From contig CBDUZS010000017.1 of assembly GCA_965371785.1 (NCBI GenBank), forward strand, positions 1 through 44,315: DNA of 44,315 bases, written 5' to 3'. Numbering within the stretch: position 1 is the stretch's first letter; the number at the start of each line of letters is the position of its first letter. This document shows positions 33,591-41,699 of this stretch, one piece after another. Under the pieces are notes generated by a model. The model saw nothing but the letters and a program-made list of their open reading frames with translations. It was not told the origin of the DNA and searched no databases. Position numbers and translations under genes: made by a program. This DNA comes from CBDUZS01 sp965371785. GTDB lineage: Bacteria > Fermentibacterota > Fermentibacteria > Fermentibacterales > JCC-6.

Positions 33591-33776
33591 ATGGCAAAGA
33601 AGTGTCTTGTCGAGAAGGCTAAGAAGAAACCGAAGTTCAACGTGAGAAAGTACAATCGCTGTGCCCTCTGTGGTCGTCCACGCGGGTACCTGCGGAGGTT
33701 TGGAATATGCCGCATCTGCTTCAGGGACATGGCCAACAGAGGCCTCATTCCCGGGGTTCGCAAGGCAAGCTGGTAG
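33591..33776 (+). CDS. rpsN: 30S ribosomal protein S14, zinc-binding type
   Basis: A short 61-aa S14 of the C+ class: C24/C27 (RCALCG) and C40/C43 (ICRIC) form the zinc ribbon, with the conserved GYLRRFGICRICFR and GLIPGVRKASW ending. Located between rplE and rpsH as usual. The true start is ATG 33591; earlier in-frame codons lie in rplE. Confidence 0.97.
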   Translation: MAKKCLVEKAKKKPKFNVRKYNRCALCGRPRGYLRRFGICRICFRDMANRGLIPGVRKASW

Positions 33777-33786
33777 GGAGGAAACA

Positions 33787-34182
33787 ATGTCGATGACAGA
33801 TCCTATCGCCGACTTGCTGACGAGAATAAGAAATGCGTCCAGAGCCGGCCACAAGATAGTGGATGTACCCGCTTCGAAACTGAAAGCCAGCATAACCAGG
33901 GTTCTCTACAACCGCGGCTTCATACGGGGCTTCCGAATGATCGAGGACGACAGACAGGGAAGTATTCGCATCTACCTCGCGTATCAGAACGGAAAACCTC
34001 TGATAATAGGAATCAAGAGGATCTCCAAGCCTGGGTGCAGGGTCTATGCGGGTGTTAACGAGATCCCGAGGGTGATGGGTGGAAGAGGTATGGCAGTACT
34101 GACAACACCGCGTGGTATCGTGACCGATACCGAAGCCCGCAGGGAGAACGTGGGTGGCGAAGTGCTGCTCCACGTCTGGTAG
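33787..34182 (+). CDS. rpsH: 30S ribosomal protein S8
   Basis: A central-domain 16S-binding protein, and in E. coli the repressor of the spc operon. The 131-aa product begins MSMTDPIADLLTRIRNA; GGGAGG is five bases before ATG 33787. The C-terminal MGGRGMAVLTTPRGIVTDTEA region is typical. Confidence 0.97.
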   Translation: MSMTDPIADLLTRIRNASRAGHKIVDVPASKLKASITRVLYNRGFIRGFRMIEDDRQGSIRIYLAYQNGKPLIIGIKRISKPGCRVYAGVNEIPRVMGGRGMAVLTTPRGIVTDTEARRENVGGEVLLHVW

Positions 34183-34196
34183 CAGGGAGCACAGGT

Positions 34197-34742
34197 ATGT
34201 CGAGAATAGGCAAGCTCCCGATTCCTCTGGAAGACGTAAAAGTGACCGTCAAGGGTTCGAAGGTCTCGATGACCGGATCCAGAGGAAAAGACTCTTACCA
34301 GCTCCCCCGGGGTATTACCGCAAAAGTCGTCGATGATAACCTCGTTGTTCATCGTAAGGATGATTCCATCGAGCAGAAGAGACTTCATGGTACTACCCGG
34401 GCGCATCTCTCCAACAGGATCACAGGTGTGAGCAAGGGGCATTCCATTTCTCTGATAGTCCAGGGCAAGGGGTATCAGGCAGAGGTGGTCAGCTCCGCAC
34501 TCGATTTGCAGATAGGGTTTTCTCACAGGGTTGTCGTGTCGATTCCCGAGGGCCTGTCCCTGGGGATAGTTCAGGGACAGAACACGTTTACCGTGACGAT
34601 CACGGGAAACGACAGACATCTTGTTGGTGATTTTGCCTCACTGCTTTACCGGATCAAACCTGTCGAACCTTACAACATGATAGGTTTCCGTTATTCAAAG
34701 CAGTACGTGAAGCGCAAGACAGCGAAGACGGTAATAACTTAG
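34197..34742 (+). CDS. rplF: 50S ribosomal protein L6
   Basis: L6 sits at the base of the L7/L12 stalk near the sarcin-ricin loop. The 181-aa product contains MSRIGKLPIPLEDVKVTV at the start, a repeated pair of L6 domains and a YSKQYVKRKTAKTVIT ending (the usual form is RYxxExVRRKxGK). The length is normal. Confidence 0.97.
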   Translation: MSRIGKLPIPLEDVKVTVKGSKVSMTGSRGKDSYQLPRGITAKVVDDNLVVHRKDDSIEQKRLHGTTRAHLSNRITGVSKGHSISLIVQGKGYQAEVVSSALDLQIGFSHRVVVSIPEGLSLGIVQGQNTFTVTITGNDRHLVGDFASLLYRIKPVEPYNMIGFRYSKQYVKRKTAKTVIT

Positions 34743-34758
34743 GAGGTATGGAGAGCTC

Positions 34759-35121
34759 ATGTCACGACCTACGAACAAACAGCGTCTCCAGAAACGCCAT
34801 AGAAGCATCAGGAAGAAGATCTTCGGAACGCCCGAAAGACCAAGGCTTTTCGTGCGTAGATCCACGAAGCACATGATGACAAGTCTTATAGACGACGTTG
34901 CTGGAAAGACCCTGATAACTCTTTCCACCAGCAGCAAGAGCCTGAGCGGAAAGACCTCCGAGACAAGAATGCAGCAAGCCGAGCGTCTTGGCGGTCTCAT
35001 TGCGGCGAAGGCAAAAGAACTCGGAATCGAGACAGTAGTGTTCGACAGGGGTGGTCACCCCTATCATGGACGTGTAAAAGCTCTTGCCGAGAAAGCCCGC
35101 GAAGGCGGACTAAGGTTCTAG
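34759..35121 (+). CDS. rplR: 50S ribosomal protein L18
   Basis: A 5S rRNA-binding protein. The 120-aa product has KRHRSIRKKIFGTPERPRL, RSTKHMMTSLIDDVAGKTL (the last Arg-rich part weaker than usual) and the terminal YHGRVKALAEKAREGGL. AGGAGG lies upstream at the end of rplF. Confidence 0.97.
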   Translation: MSRPTNKQRLQKRHRSIRKKIFGTPERPRLFVRRSTKHMMTSLIDDVAGKTLITLSTSSKSLSGKTSETRMQQAERLGGLIAAKAKELGIETVVFDRGGHPYHGRVKALAEKAREGGLRF

Positions 35122-35140
35122 AGGGGAAAGGACTGTCACA

Positions 35141-35737
35141 GTGGAAGAGAAAAAGACAAGCGATTCCCGGGACAACCGTTTTCCCCGGGGGCGAAGAGAT
35201 CGTGGCGGAAGGTCTCGCAAACCGAGACGCCCCAGCGAACTCGAGGAAGCCGGTCTCATCGACAGGCTGATAACCGTAAACAGGGTTGCCAAGGTTACGA
35301 AGGGTGGAAGAACCTTTGGATTCAATGCCATAGTGGCCGTTGGTGACAGTAAAGGCAAGGTTGGCGTCGGTCTCGGGAAAGCAACCGAGCTGCCGGAATC
35401 GATACGAAAAGCAACAGAGACCGCCAGAAAGAACATGATCGCCATTCCACTCGTAGACAACAGGACGATTCCTCACCGCATCATAGGAAAGTACGGGGCT
35501 GGTCAGGTGCTTCTCAGACCGGCAAGCCCTGGAACGGGAGTGATCGCCGGGGCTGCAGTCAGAGCCATAATGGAATGTGCCGGGATCAAGGACGTACTCA
35601 CCAAGGCTCAGGGCTCTAATAACCCGCACAACGTGGTAAAAGCAACCATGGCCGGATTCCACGACCTGATTCTGATCGACGAAACGAGCAGGATCCGCCG
35701 GGGAGAGGTTGCCAGAAGGCAGGATAGTGATGGCTGA
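35141..35737 (+). CDS. rpsE: 30S ribosomal protein S5
   Basis: It lines the mRNA entrance and affects accuracy. The 198-aa product starts at GTG 35141 with a basic, low-complexity N-tail of about 35 residues. The S5 dsRBD-like core follows: RVAKVTKGGRTFGFNAIVAVG, then PHRIIGKYGAGQVLLRPASPGTGV (the S5 hallmark) and GSNNPHNVVKAT. It overlaps rpmD by eight bases. Confidence 0.97.
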   Translation: MEEKKTSDSRDNRFPRGRRDRGGRSRKPRRPSELEEAGLIDRLITVNRVAKVTKGGRTFGFNAIVAVGDSKGKVGVGLGKATELPESIRKATETARKNMIAIPLVDNRTIPHRIIGKYGAGQVLLRPASPGTGVIAGAAVRAIMECAGIKDVLTKAQGSNNPHNVVKATMAGFHDLILIDETSRIRRGEVARRQDSDG

Positions 35738-35921
35738 GAAGAAGCTTCGCATTACACAGGTGAGGAGCGGAATCGGTCGCAAGGAGGTTCAGAAGAGAAC
35801 CCTCAGGGCTCTGGGGCTACGCAGGATGCACAGTTCGGTAATCCAGCCCGACAGACCTGAGATTCGCGGCATGATCTTCCGCATCAGCCACCTCGTTCAG
35901 GTTGAGGAGGTGAAGTCATGA
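35730..35921 (+). CDS. rpmD: 50S ribosomal protein L30
   Basis: A small large-subunit protein absent from some bacteria. The 63-aa product shows LRITQVRSGIGRKEVQKRTLRALGL and a conserved beta strand with GMIFRISHLVQVEEV. The start ATG at 35730 has AGGA five bases upstream and lies within the end of rpsE. It overlaps rplO by ATGA. Confidence 0.96.
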   Translation: MAEKKLRITQVRSGIGRKEVQKRTLRALGLRRMHSSVIQPDRPEIRGMIFRISHLVQVEEVKS

Positions 35922-36361
35922 GACGGCTTCAGCACCTTCGTGCTGCCCGGGGAGCGCGTAAGAACAGAACCAGAAAAGGCTGCGGCAGCGGTTCCGGCAA
36001 GGGCGGGACGTGCGGCAAAGGCCACAAGGGTCAGAGAGCCAGAGCCAGCATCCATCCATGGTTTGAAGGCGGCCAGATGCCGATTCAGAGAAGACTCACC
36101 CACAAGGGATTCAGTAACGCAAGGTTTGCCGTGAGGTTTCAGACCGTGAACGTGGGACTGCTCAACAGATTCGAGAAGGAATCTGTGGTCACGCCGGATA
36201 CGCTGAAGGATGCGGGTCTCATCTCATCGAGACAGAGACCGGTGAAGATACTCGGTGGCGGGAAGCTCGAGCATGGCCTCACGGTCTGTGCGCATGCATT
36301 CACCGGAACGGCTGCCAATGCGATAAAGGACGCCGGCGGCGTGGCTGAGGTGCTTCGGTAA
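35918..36361 (+). CDS. rplO: 50S ribosomal protein L15
   Basis: A late assembly protein running deep into 23S rRNA. The 147-aa product has the Gly/Arg-rich N-tail GSGSGKGGTCGKGHKGQRAR, FEGGQMPIQRRLTHKGF and the C-terminal HAFTGTAANAIKDAGG. Overlaps: ATGA with rpmD, one base (TAATG) with secY. Confidence 0.97.
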   Translation: MRRLQHLRAARGARKNRTRKGCGSGSGKGGTCGKGHKGQRARASIHPWFEGGQMPIQRRLTHKGFSNARFAVRFQTVNVGLLNRFEKESVVTPDTLKDAGLISSRQRPVKILGGGKLEHGLTVCAHAFTGTAANAIKDAGGVAEVLR

Positions 36362-37665
36362 TGCGTGGTTTTGAAAATATCCTGAAGATACCCGAGCTCC
36401 GGAAGAAGATATTTTATACTTTCCTTCTGCTGGCAATCTACAGGATAGGTGGACACATTCCGGTTCCCGGGATCGACGGAGGCGCGCTGTCAGAAGCTTT
36501 TTCCGGCGGCGGCGGGCTCATGGGGATGTACGATCTCTTCGTCGGGGGTGCTCTCAGGAGAGCAAGCGTATTCGCTCTCGGAATCATGCCATACATTTCC
36601 GCTTCGATCATCGTGCAGCTCCTCGGCTCAGTTGTCCCCTACTTCGAGAAACTGAAGAAGGAGGGAGAAGCAGGTCGTCAGAAGCTCACGGAGATCACCC
36701 GGTATGCAACCGTAGCTCTGGCATTCGTACAGGGATTGGGCATTTCCCAGTACCTGGTTGGATTGAACAGACAGGTTCCAGGCGTGGTACCTGTTCCGGG
36801 AATCGCTTTTACGTTACAGACGGTTATTACGCTGATCACTGGAACGATCTTCGTGATGTGGCTGGGAGAACGGATCTCGGAACGCGGTATCGGAAACGGA
36901 ATCAGCCTCATCATATTCGCGGGGATCGTCGGCAGGCTGCCGGGATCGCTCATGACACTGTACAGGGATGTCTTCATTCTCCAGCAGACGTCGTTCGTTT
37001 CAATGGTTTTCCTCGTCGTGTTCATGTTCATCACGGTTGCATTCGTGGTCCTCATGACGGAGGCACAGAGACGGATTCCAGTCACGTATGCCAAACAGGT
37101 TCGGGGCAGGAAGATATACGGAGGTCAGAGTACCCATATCCCCCTTCGCCTGAATACCGCCGGTGTAATCCCGGTGATTTTCGCTCAGGCGTTCATGATG
37201 TTCCCAAGCAGTATTGCCATGTTCTTTCCGAATTCCGGGATAGACACCTGGGTCAACAGTTTCCTTGCTCCGGGGAGCACGCTCTACATCACGGTCTACT
37301 CGACGTTGATCATCCTCTTCGCGTACGTGTACACAGCGATTACCTTCAACCCGACCGATCTTGCAGAGAACATGAAGAAGTACGGCGGGTTCATTCCCGG
37401 AAGGAAACCAGGCAAGAGCACCGCGAAATACATCGAGAGGGTTCTGGTCAGGGTTACACTGCCGGGGGCAATTTTCCTGGCAGGTATTGCTGCAATGCCC
37501 ATGATCATGAGCAAGCATGCAGGCGTCAATTTCATGTTCGGCGGAACGAGTCTGCTCATCGTGGTCGGTGTGGCTCTTGAAACACTCAGGCAGATAGAGA
37601 CACATCTTCTCATGAGGCACTACGACGGCTTCCTCAGCAAGGGAAGGATCAGAGGCAGACGATGA
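36361..37665 (+). CDS. secY: preprotein translocase subunit SecY
   Basis: The channel-forming inner-membrane subunit of the Sec translocon. The 434-aa product has ten membrane segments. Conserved stretches are RIGGHIPVPGID near helix 1, GIMPYISASIIVQLL in helix 2, the cytosolic loop with RRIPVTYAKQVRGRK, and the NPTDLAENMKKYGGFIPG loop before helix 9. The plug region follows helix 1. Start codon overlaps rplO, end overlaps adk (ATGA). Confidence 0.98.
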   Translation: MRGFENILKIPELRKKIFYTFLLLAIYRIGGHIPVPGIDGGALSEAFSGGGGLMGMYDLFVGGALRRASVFALGIMPYISASIIVQLLGSVVPYFEKLKKEGEAGRQKLTEITRYATVALAFVQGLGISQYLVGLNRQVPGVVPVPGIAFTLQTVITLITGTIFVMWLGERISERGIGNGISLIIFAGIVGRLPGSLMTLYRDVFILQQTSFVSMVFLVVFMFITVAFVVLMTEAQRRIPVTYAKQVRGRKIYGGQSTHIPLRLNTAGVIPVIFAQAFMMFPSSIAMFFPNSGIDTWVNSFLAPGSTLYITVYSTLIILFAYVYTAITFNPTDLAENMKKYGGFIPGRKPGKSTAKYIERVLVRVTLPGAIFLAGIAAMPMIMSKHAGVNFMFGGTSLLIVVGVALETLRQIETHLLMRHYDGFLSKGRIRGRR

Positions 37666-38291
37666 GAATTGTCTTCTTCGGCCCTCCAGGATCGGGAAAA
37701 GGTACACAGGCTGAACTGATCTCCAGGCGTTTCGACCTTGTACATCTGTCGACCGGGACGCTGTTCCGGGAAGAGGTTAGCAAGGGTACTGACCTCGGTC
37801 GGAGGATCAGGGAGACAATGGAGTCCGGTGCTCTCATCAGCGACGAGATAGTAAATGAACAGGTCTTCTCCAGGATCAGCGGAATTCCCAGCTTTCTCCT
37901 CGATGGTTATCCGAGAAACGCTGGGCAGGCCCTGGAACTCGACGGGTACCTCGAAAAACTCGGGCGGCCTCTAACGGGAGTTATCATGTTGACGATCCCC
38001 GTCGAAGAGATCGTCAGGCGTCTAACCGGAAGGCTCTCCTGTCTCGAATGCGGGTTCATCTCCAGAGCCGGAGATTACGGTAAAGGTGACCCCTGCCCCC
38101 GATGCGGGGAGTCTCTTGTCATAAGAGAGGACGACAGGCCGGAAATAATCAGGGAGAGGCTGGATCACTACAACGAGCTTGCAGGTCCTCTCGAGGATTT
38201 CTACGGAGGACGAATAACGATGGTCAACTCCTCTGGAAGCGTTCCCGATGTGGATGCCAGGATAGTGGAGGTGCTGTCGAAGTGGCAGTAG
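37662..38291 (+). CDS. adk: adenylate kinase, zinc-LID type
   Basis: This interconverts ATP + AMP with 2 ADP. The 209-aa product has the P-loop GPPGSGKGTQ (7-16), the AMP-site DGYPRN (81-86, usually DGFPR) and a LID with four cysteines, C127, C130, C145 and C148, which should bind zinc as in Gram-positive and thermophile enzymes. Conserved EDDRPEIIRERL follows the LID. It lies between secY and map as in many bacteria, overlapping secY by four bases and map by ten. Confidence 0.96.
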   Translation: MRIVFFGPPGSGKGTQAELISRRFDLVHLSTGTLFREEVSKGTDLGRRIRETMESGALISDEIVNEQVFSRISGIPSFLLDGYPRNAGQALELDGYLEKLGRPLTGVIMLTIPVEEIVRRLTGRLSCLECGFISRAGDYGKGDPCPRCGESLVIREDDRPEIIRERLDHYNELAGPLEDFYGGRITMVNSSGSVPDVDARIVEVLSKWQ

Positions 38292-39025
38292 TCAGCGGCT
38301 CTTCTCTCGACTGTGCCAGGGAGAGCGGGAGGATAGTAAGAAAAGTTCTCGATGAACTTCGTGATTTCATCCAGCCCGGTGTCTCCACGGCCCAGATCGA
38401 TAAACTGGGAAAGAGTATTATCGAGGCTGAGGGCGCAACACCGTCCTTTCTCGGATACAACGGTTATCCAGCCTCTGTGTGTGTCTCGATCAACAACGAG
38501 GTCGTACACGGTATCCCATCGGAACACCGCTTGATCAGAGAGGGGGATCTGGTAAGCCTGGACGTCGGCGCCTTCAAGAACGGGTACCATGGCGATGCGG
38601 CTGACACGATTCCCGTGGGAGTGGTTGAACCCAGGGCGCTCAGACTCCTGGAAACTACGTACAGGGCAAGGGACCTGGGAATATCCGAAGCCAGAACAGG
38701 CAGGAAAGTCGGGGATATCGGGGCTGCGATACAGAGCTTTGTAGAGAGTATGGGATTCAGTGTCGTGAAACAGCTGGTTGGCCATGGCATCGGTAAGGAG
38801 TTGCATGAACCCCCTCAGGTTCCCAACTTCGGAACAAGAGGCCGAGGTGCAAAGCTGTCTGTCGGGCTCATGCTTGCAATAGAACCCATGGTAAATGCTG
38901 GCGGGTTCGGGGTCAGAACACGGGAGGATGGCTGGACCGTCACGACAGCAGACGGGAAGCTCTCGGCTCACGCCGAGCACACGATAGTGGTAACCGATGG
39001 TAACCCGTTGATATTGACGGAATGA
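38282..39025 (+). CDS. map: type I methionine aminopeptidase
   Basis: This removes N-terminal methionine from nascent proteins. The 247-aa product, from GTG 38282 with GGAGG ten bases upstream, carries the complete set: H76 (substrate), metal ligands D94, D105, H168, E201 and E232. Characteristic segments are NNEVVHGIPS, LDVGAFKNGYHGDAADT, VGHGIGKELHEPPQVPN and LAIEPM. It has no N-terminal zinc-finger extension. The first codons lie inside the adk end, so translation is probably coupled. Confidence 0.96.
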   Translation: MAVVSGSSLDCARESGRIVRKVLDELRDFIQPGVSTAQIDKLGKSIIEAEGATPSFLGYNGYPASVCVSINNEVVHGIPSEHRLIREGDLVSLDVGAFKNGYHGDAADTIPVGVVEPRALRLLETTYRARDLGISEARTGRKVGDIGAAIQSFVESMGFSVVKQLVGHGIGKELHEPPQVPNFGTRGRGAKLSVGLMLAIEPMVNAGGFGVRTREDGWTVTTADGKLSAHAEHTIVVTDGNPLILTE

Positions 39026-39085
39026 GGCGTTTTGGCGATAATACCCGTTCTATATCAGGGTGTTTTGTAGAAAAGGAAGCAGATT

Positions 39086-39310
39086 TTGGCAAAAGAACAG
39101 GGCATAGTTGTTGATGGAACCGTCACTGAAACACTTCCGAACAACATGTGCCGTATTCAGCTGGACAAGCCGGAGGGGTGCATTGTTCTGTGCCATGTCT
39201 CGGGAAAGATGCGAATGCACTACATCCGGATCCTTGTAGGCGACAGGGTTACGGTCGAGCTGTCACCCTACGACCTGTCCCGAGGACGGATTACATACAG
39301 GTACAAGTGA
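39086..39310 (+). CDS. infA: translation initiation factor IF-1
   Basis: An OB-fold factor that blocks the A site during initiation. The 74-aa product starts with MAKEQGIVVDGTVTETLPN from TTG at 39086, with AAGGAAG upstream, and has VSGKMRMHYIRILVGDRVTVELSPYDL. The usual RIxIxxGDxVxVExxPYD form is kept, but H-V-SGK and GRITYRYK are as expected. A 60-nt gap separates it from map. Confidence 0.96.
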   Translation: MAKEQGIVVDGTVTETLPNNMCRIQLDKPEGCIVLCHVSGKMRMHYIRILVGDRVTVELSPYDLSRGRITYRYK

Positions 39311-39319
39311 GGCAATGAG

Positions 39320-39436
39320 ATGAAAGTGCGCAGTTCAGTAAAGAAAATCTGTGAATACTGCCGGATTGTGCGCAGGAAGGGGAAGATGCTTGTCATCTGC
39401 TCCAGAAACCCCAGGCACAAACAGAGACAGGGTTAA
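39320..39436 (+). CDS. rpmJ: 50S ribosomal protein L36, zinc-binding type
   Basis: A 38-aa protein, MKVRSSVKKICEYCRIVRR..., with zinc ligands C11, C14, C27 and H33. The classic infA-rpmJ-rpsM order supports the call. It begins nine bases after infA. Confidence 0.97.
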   Translation: MKVRSSVKKICEYCRIVRRKGKMLVICSRNPRHKQRQG

Positions 39437-39466
39437 CCTTCTTTCCGGTGTCAACGGAGGTAAACA

Positions 39467-39832
39467 GTGGCGAGAATCGCGGGAGTTGATCTTCCCAGAA
39501 ACAAACAGATTCTGTACGCTCTTCCTTACATACACGGTATAGGTCTTACTTCGGCAAAGCGGATTCTGGACAAGACCGGCATAGCTTTGAACAGGAGTAC
39601 GGACAACCTTACCGAGAGCGAAGTCGCTGCCTTGAGAAGAGTCATCGATGAAGATTTCAAAGTCGAGGGCACTCTCCGGGCGGAAGTAACCATGAACCGT
39701 AAGAGACTCATGGATATAGGATGCTATCGCGGGCTGAGGCATAGAAGAGGTCTTCCCGTCCGAGGACAGCGTACCCACACCAACGCCCGGACCCGCAAGG
39801 GACCCAAAGCAGGGCACAAGAAAAAGCGTTAG
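39467..39832 (+). CDS. rpsM: 30S ribosomal protein S13
   Basis: A head protein making intersubunit bridges B1a/B1b. The 121-aa product, from GTG 39467 with ACGGAGG just upstream, starts MARIAGVDLPRNKQ and has the C-terminal tail with YRGLRHRRGLPVRGQRTHTN. The length is normal. Confidence 0.97.
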   Translation: MARIAGVDLPRNKQILYALPYIHGIGLTSAKRILDKTGIALNRSTDNLTESEVAALRRVIDEDFKVEGTLRAEVTMNRKRLMDIGCYRGLRHRRGLPVRGQRTHTNARTRKGPKAGHKKKR

Positions 39833-39843
39833 GAGGGATACTG

Positions 39844-40245
39844 TTGCCTAAAGAAAAGACTTCGAGCCGTTCGACCAGGAAAATAGCAAAAGTATCTGAT
39901 ATTCATGGTATTGCTCACATCAAGTCTTCGTTCAACAATACGATGATTACCGTAACCGATACCAGCGGCAATGTGATTACCTGGGCCAGCGGCGGCACGA
40001 CAGGTGTCAGAGGCACCAGGAAGGGCACCGCATTCGCCGCGAGTCAGGCAGCTGTCCAGGCAGCCGAGAAGGCTCTTGAAGCTGGGATCCGGAAACTCGA
40101 GATATGGGTTCGCGGCCCTGGTTCAGGCAGAGAAGCCGCAGTCAGAGCGCTTCATTCAACCGATCTCGATGTTACCGGAATAAAAGACCTGACGAAGATT
40201 CCGCATAACGGTTGCCGGCTCTCCAAGCGGCGTCGCGGCAAGTAG
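39844..40245 (+). CDS. rpsK: 30S ribosomal protein S11
   Basis: A platform protein near the mRNA E site. The 133-aa product starts from TTG with a 15-residue basic tail. It contains GIAHIKSSFNNTMITVTDTSG, WASGGTTGVRGTRKGTAFAA, and PHNGCRLSKRRRGK at the end. AGGAGGG precedes it. The next gene is rpoA, not rpsD. Confidence 0.97.
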   Translation: MPKEKTSSRSTRKIAKVSDIHGIAHIKSSFNNTMITVTDTSGNVITWASGGTTGVRGTRKGTAFAASQAAVQAAEKALEAGIRKLEIWVRGPGSGREAAVRALHSTDLDVTGIKDLTKIPHNGCRLSKRRRGK

Positions 40246-40289
40246 TCCGGAATGAGAAACGGGATGACCATTGAGATGCCGTATACATC

Positions 40290-40302
40290 GGGCTTCAAGC
40301 CC
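40290..40302 (+). promoter_or_regulatory. small hairpin just before the rpoA ribosome-binding site
   Basis: GGGCT (40290-40294) pairs with AGCCC (40298-40302) around TCA, immediately before GGGGGGA (40305-40311) and the rpoA ATG at 40316. It lies in the 70-nt rpsK-rpoA gap, where many bacteria carry rpsD. A role in rpoA translation is only a guess. Confidence 0.25.
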
Positions 40303-40315
40303 ATGGGGGGATCGG

Positions 40316-41272
40316 ATGGAATTTAAGAGTCTCTATCTGCCTGATATCATCAGCTGGGATGAAGAAACCAGTACGGATAATTACGGCAGGCTTGTGATAA
40401 CACCTCTCGAGCGGGGCTTCGGCACGACGTTCGGGAATGCACTGAGAAGGGTCATGCTTTCATCCATAGAAGGTGCAGCCGCCGTATCGGTAACCATAAA
40501 GGGTGCAAAGCATGAGTTCTCCACAATTTCGGGTGTCATGCAGGATGTTCCCGACATTATCCTCAACATCAAGCTTCTCAACATAAGGTTTGATGGTGAA
40601 GGTCAGGGACACCTCAAACTCAAGGCTTCAAAGCCTGGTATCGTTACCGCCAGGGATCTGAAAGGCAGCGATACCATCTTCATCGCCAACAAGGATCAGG
40701 TGATCGCGGAGATAAGTGAGAAAACGGATCTCGAGATAGAGATAACCGTCGAGCGAGGCAAGGGTTACATCACTTCAGATGAATGGCGGACAATGGGTCG
40801 AGGTATTGAACCGGGCACAATCCTGCTCGATTCCTGGTTCGGTCCTGTCCGTAAGGTTAACTTTCATGTCGACAGTGCAAGAGTGGGAGACAAGACCGAT
40901 TTCGATAAGCTCGTACTGGAAGTGACAACCGACGGCAGCATTACACCTGCCGAAGCGGTCGAAACCTCATGCGAGATTCTTCTCAAGCATCTCCAGATGA
41001 TTCTGAGCGGTGAGGTTGAAGTACCCGATGAGCTTCCGGATGATGGCTTCGAGGAATCAGAGCAGGAGTTCGAGAACAAGACTCTCAAGGAAACCGACCT
41101 ATCTCCCAGGCTGGTCAACTGCATGGCTGGAGGGGGAATCGCCACGTTGTTAGAGCTGGCCTCGAAGACCAGGAACGAGCTTCTCGGGCTGAGGAACTTC
41201 GGGCAGGCTTCTCTTTCAACCATTGAAGAGTTAGTAGCCACATACGGTCTTTCGCTCAAGGCTGAAGAATAA
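40316..41272 (+). CDS. rpoA: RNA polymerase alpha subunit
   Basis: The alpha dimer scaffolds polymerase assembly, and its C-terminal domain contacts UP elements and activators. The product has 318 aa from ATG 40316 after GGGGGGA. The N-terminal domain has PLERGFGTTFGNALRRVMLSSI. A very acidic linker (about 235-262) joins the C-terminal domain. There, R265, N268, C269, N294, G296 and S299 match the E. coli DNA-contact set position for position, but K271, K297, K298 and E302 are A, Q, A and T. That domain may therefore bind DNA more weakly (inference). Confidence 0.97.
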   Translation: MEFKSLYLPDIISWDEETSTDNYGRLVITPLERGFGTTFGNALRRVMLSSIEGAAAVSVTIKGAKHEFSTISGVMQDVPDIILNIKLLNIRFDGEGQGHLKLKASKPGIVTARDLKGSDTIFIANKDQVIAEISEKTDLEIEITVERGKGYITSDEWRTMGRGIEPGTILLDSWFGPVRKVNFHVDSARVGDKTDFDKLVLEVTTDGSITPAEAVETSCEILLKHLQMILSGEVEVPDELPDDGFEESEQEFENKTLKETDLSPRLVNCMAGGGIATLLELASKTRNELLGLRNFGQASLSTIEELVATYGLSLKAEE

Positions 41273-41297
41273 CCGTTACCAGGGAGTTTTGATAGAT

Positions 41298-41696
41298 ATG
41301 CGCCATAGAAAAACAACTCCCAAGCTCGGAAGAAAACCTGATGCTCGGGTACGTCTGCTCAGAAACCTTGTCACATCCCTGGTCATCGAGGAGAGGGTGA
41401 CTACCAGCCTGGCAAAAGCCAGGGCTGCCAGAAGCCTTTCCGAGAAGATCATCACAAAGGGGAAGAAGGACACTGTCCATTCGAGGAGAATGGTCGCCAG
41501 AATGGTATACGGCAGTAAAGCAGTCCAGAAGATATTCAACGAGCTTGGACCAAGATACAAGGACAGACCGGGAGGTTACACTCGCCTCCTCAAGCTGGGT
41601 CCCAGAAGGGGAGACGCCGCAGAAGCGGTCATACTCGAACTGGTCGATTCACCAGCAAGTGTCATCGATACCGGGAAGAGCAAGAAGTCAGGATAG
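41298..41696 (+). CDS. rplQ: 50S ribosomal protein L17
   Basis: A tunnel-exit protein. The 132-aa product begins MRHRKTTPKLGRKPDARVRLLRNL. The ATG at 41298 is preferred because it gives this family start, with AGGGAG 11 bases upstream; a TTG at 41289 is too close to that site. The C-terminal GGYTRLLKLGPRRGDAAEAVILEL is conserved. It ends three bases before pfkA. Confidence 0.96.
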   Translation: MRHRKTTPKLGRKPDARVRLLRNLVTSLVIEERVTTSLAKARAARSLSEKIITKGKKDTVHSRRMVARMVYGSKAVQKIFNELGPRYKDRPGGYTRLLKLGPRRGDAAEAVILELVDSPASVIDTGKSKKSG

Positions 41697-41699
41697 CAG

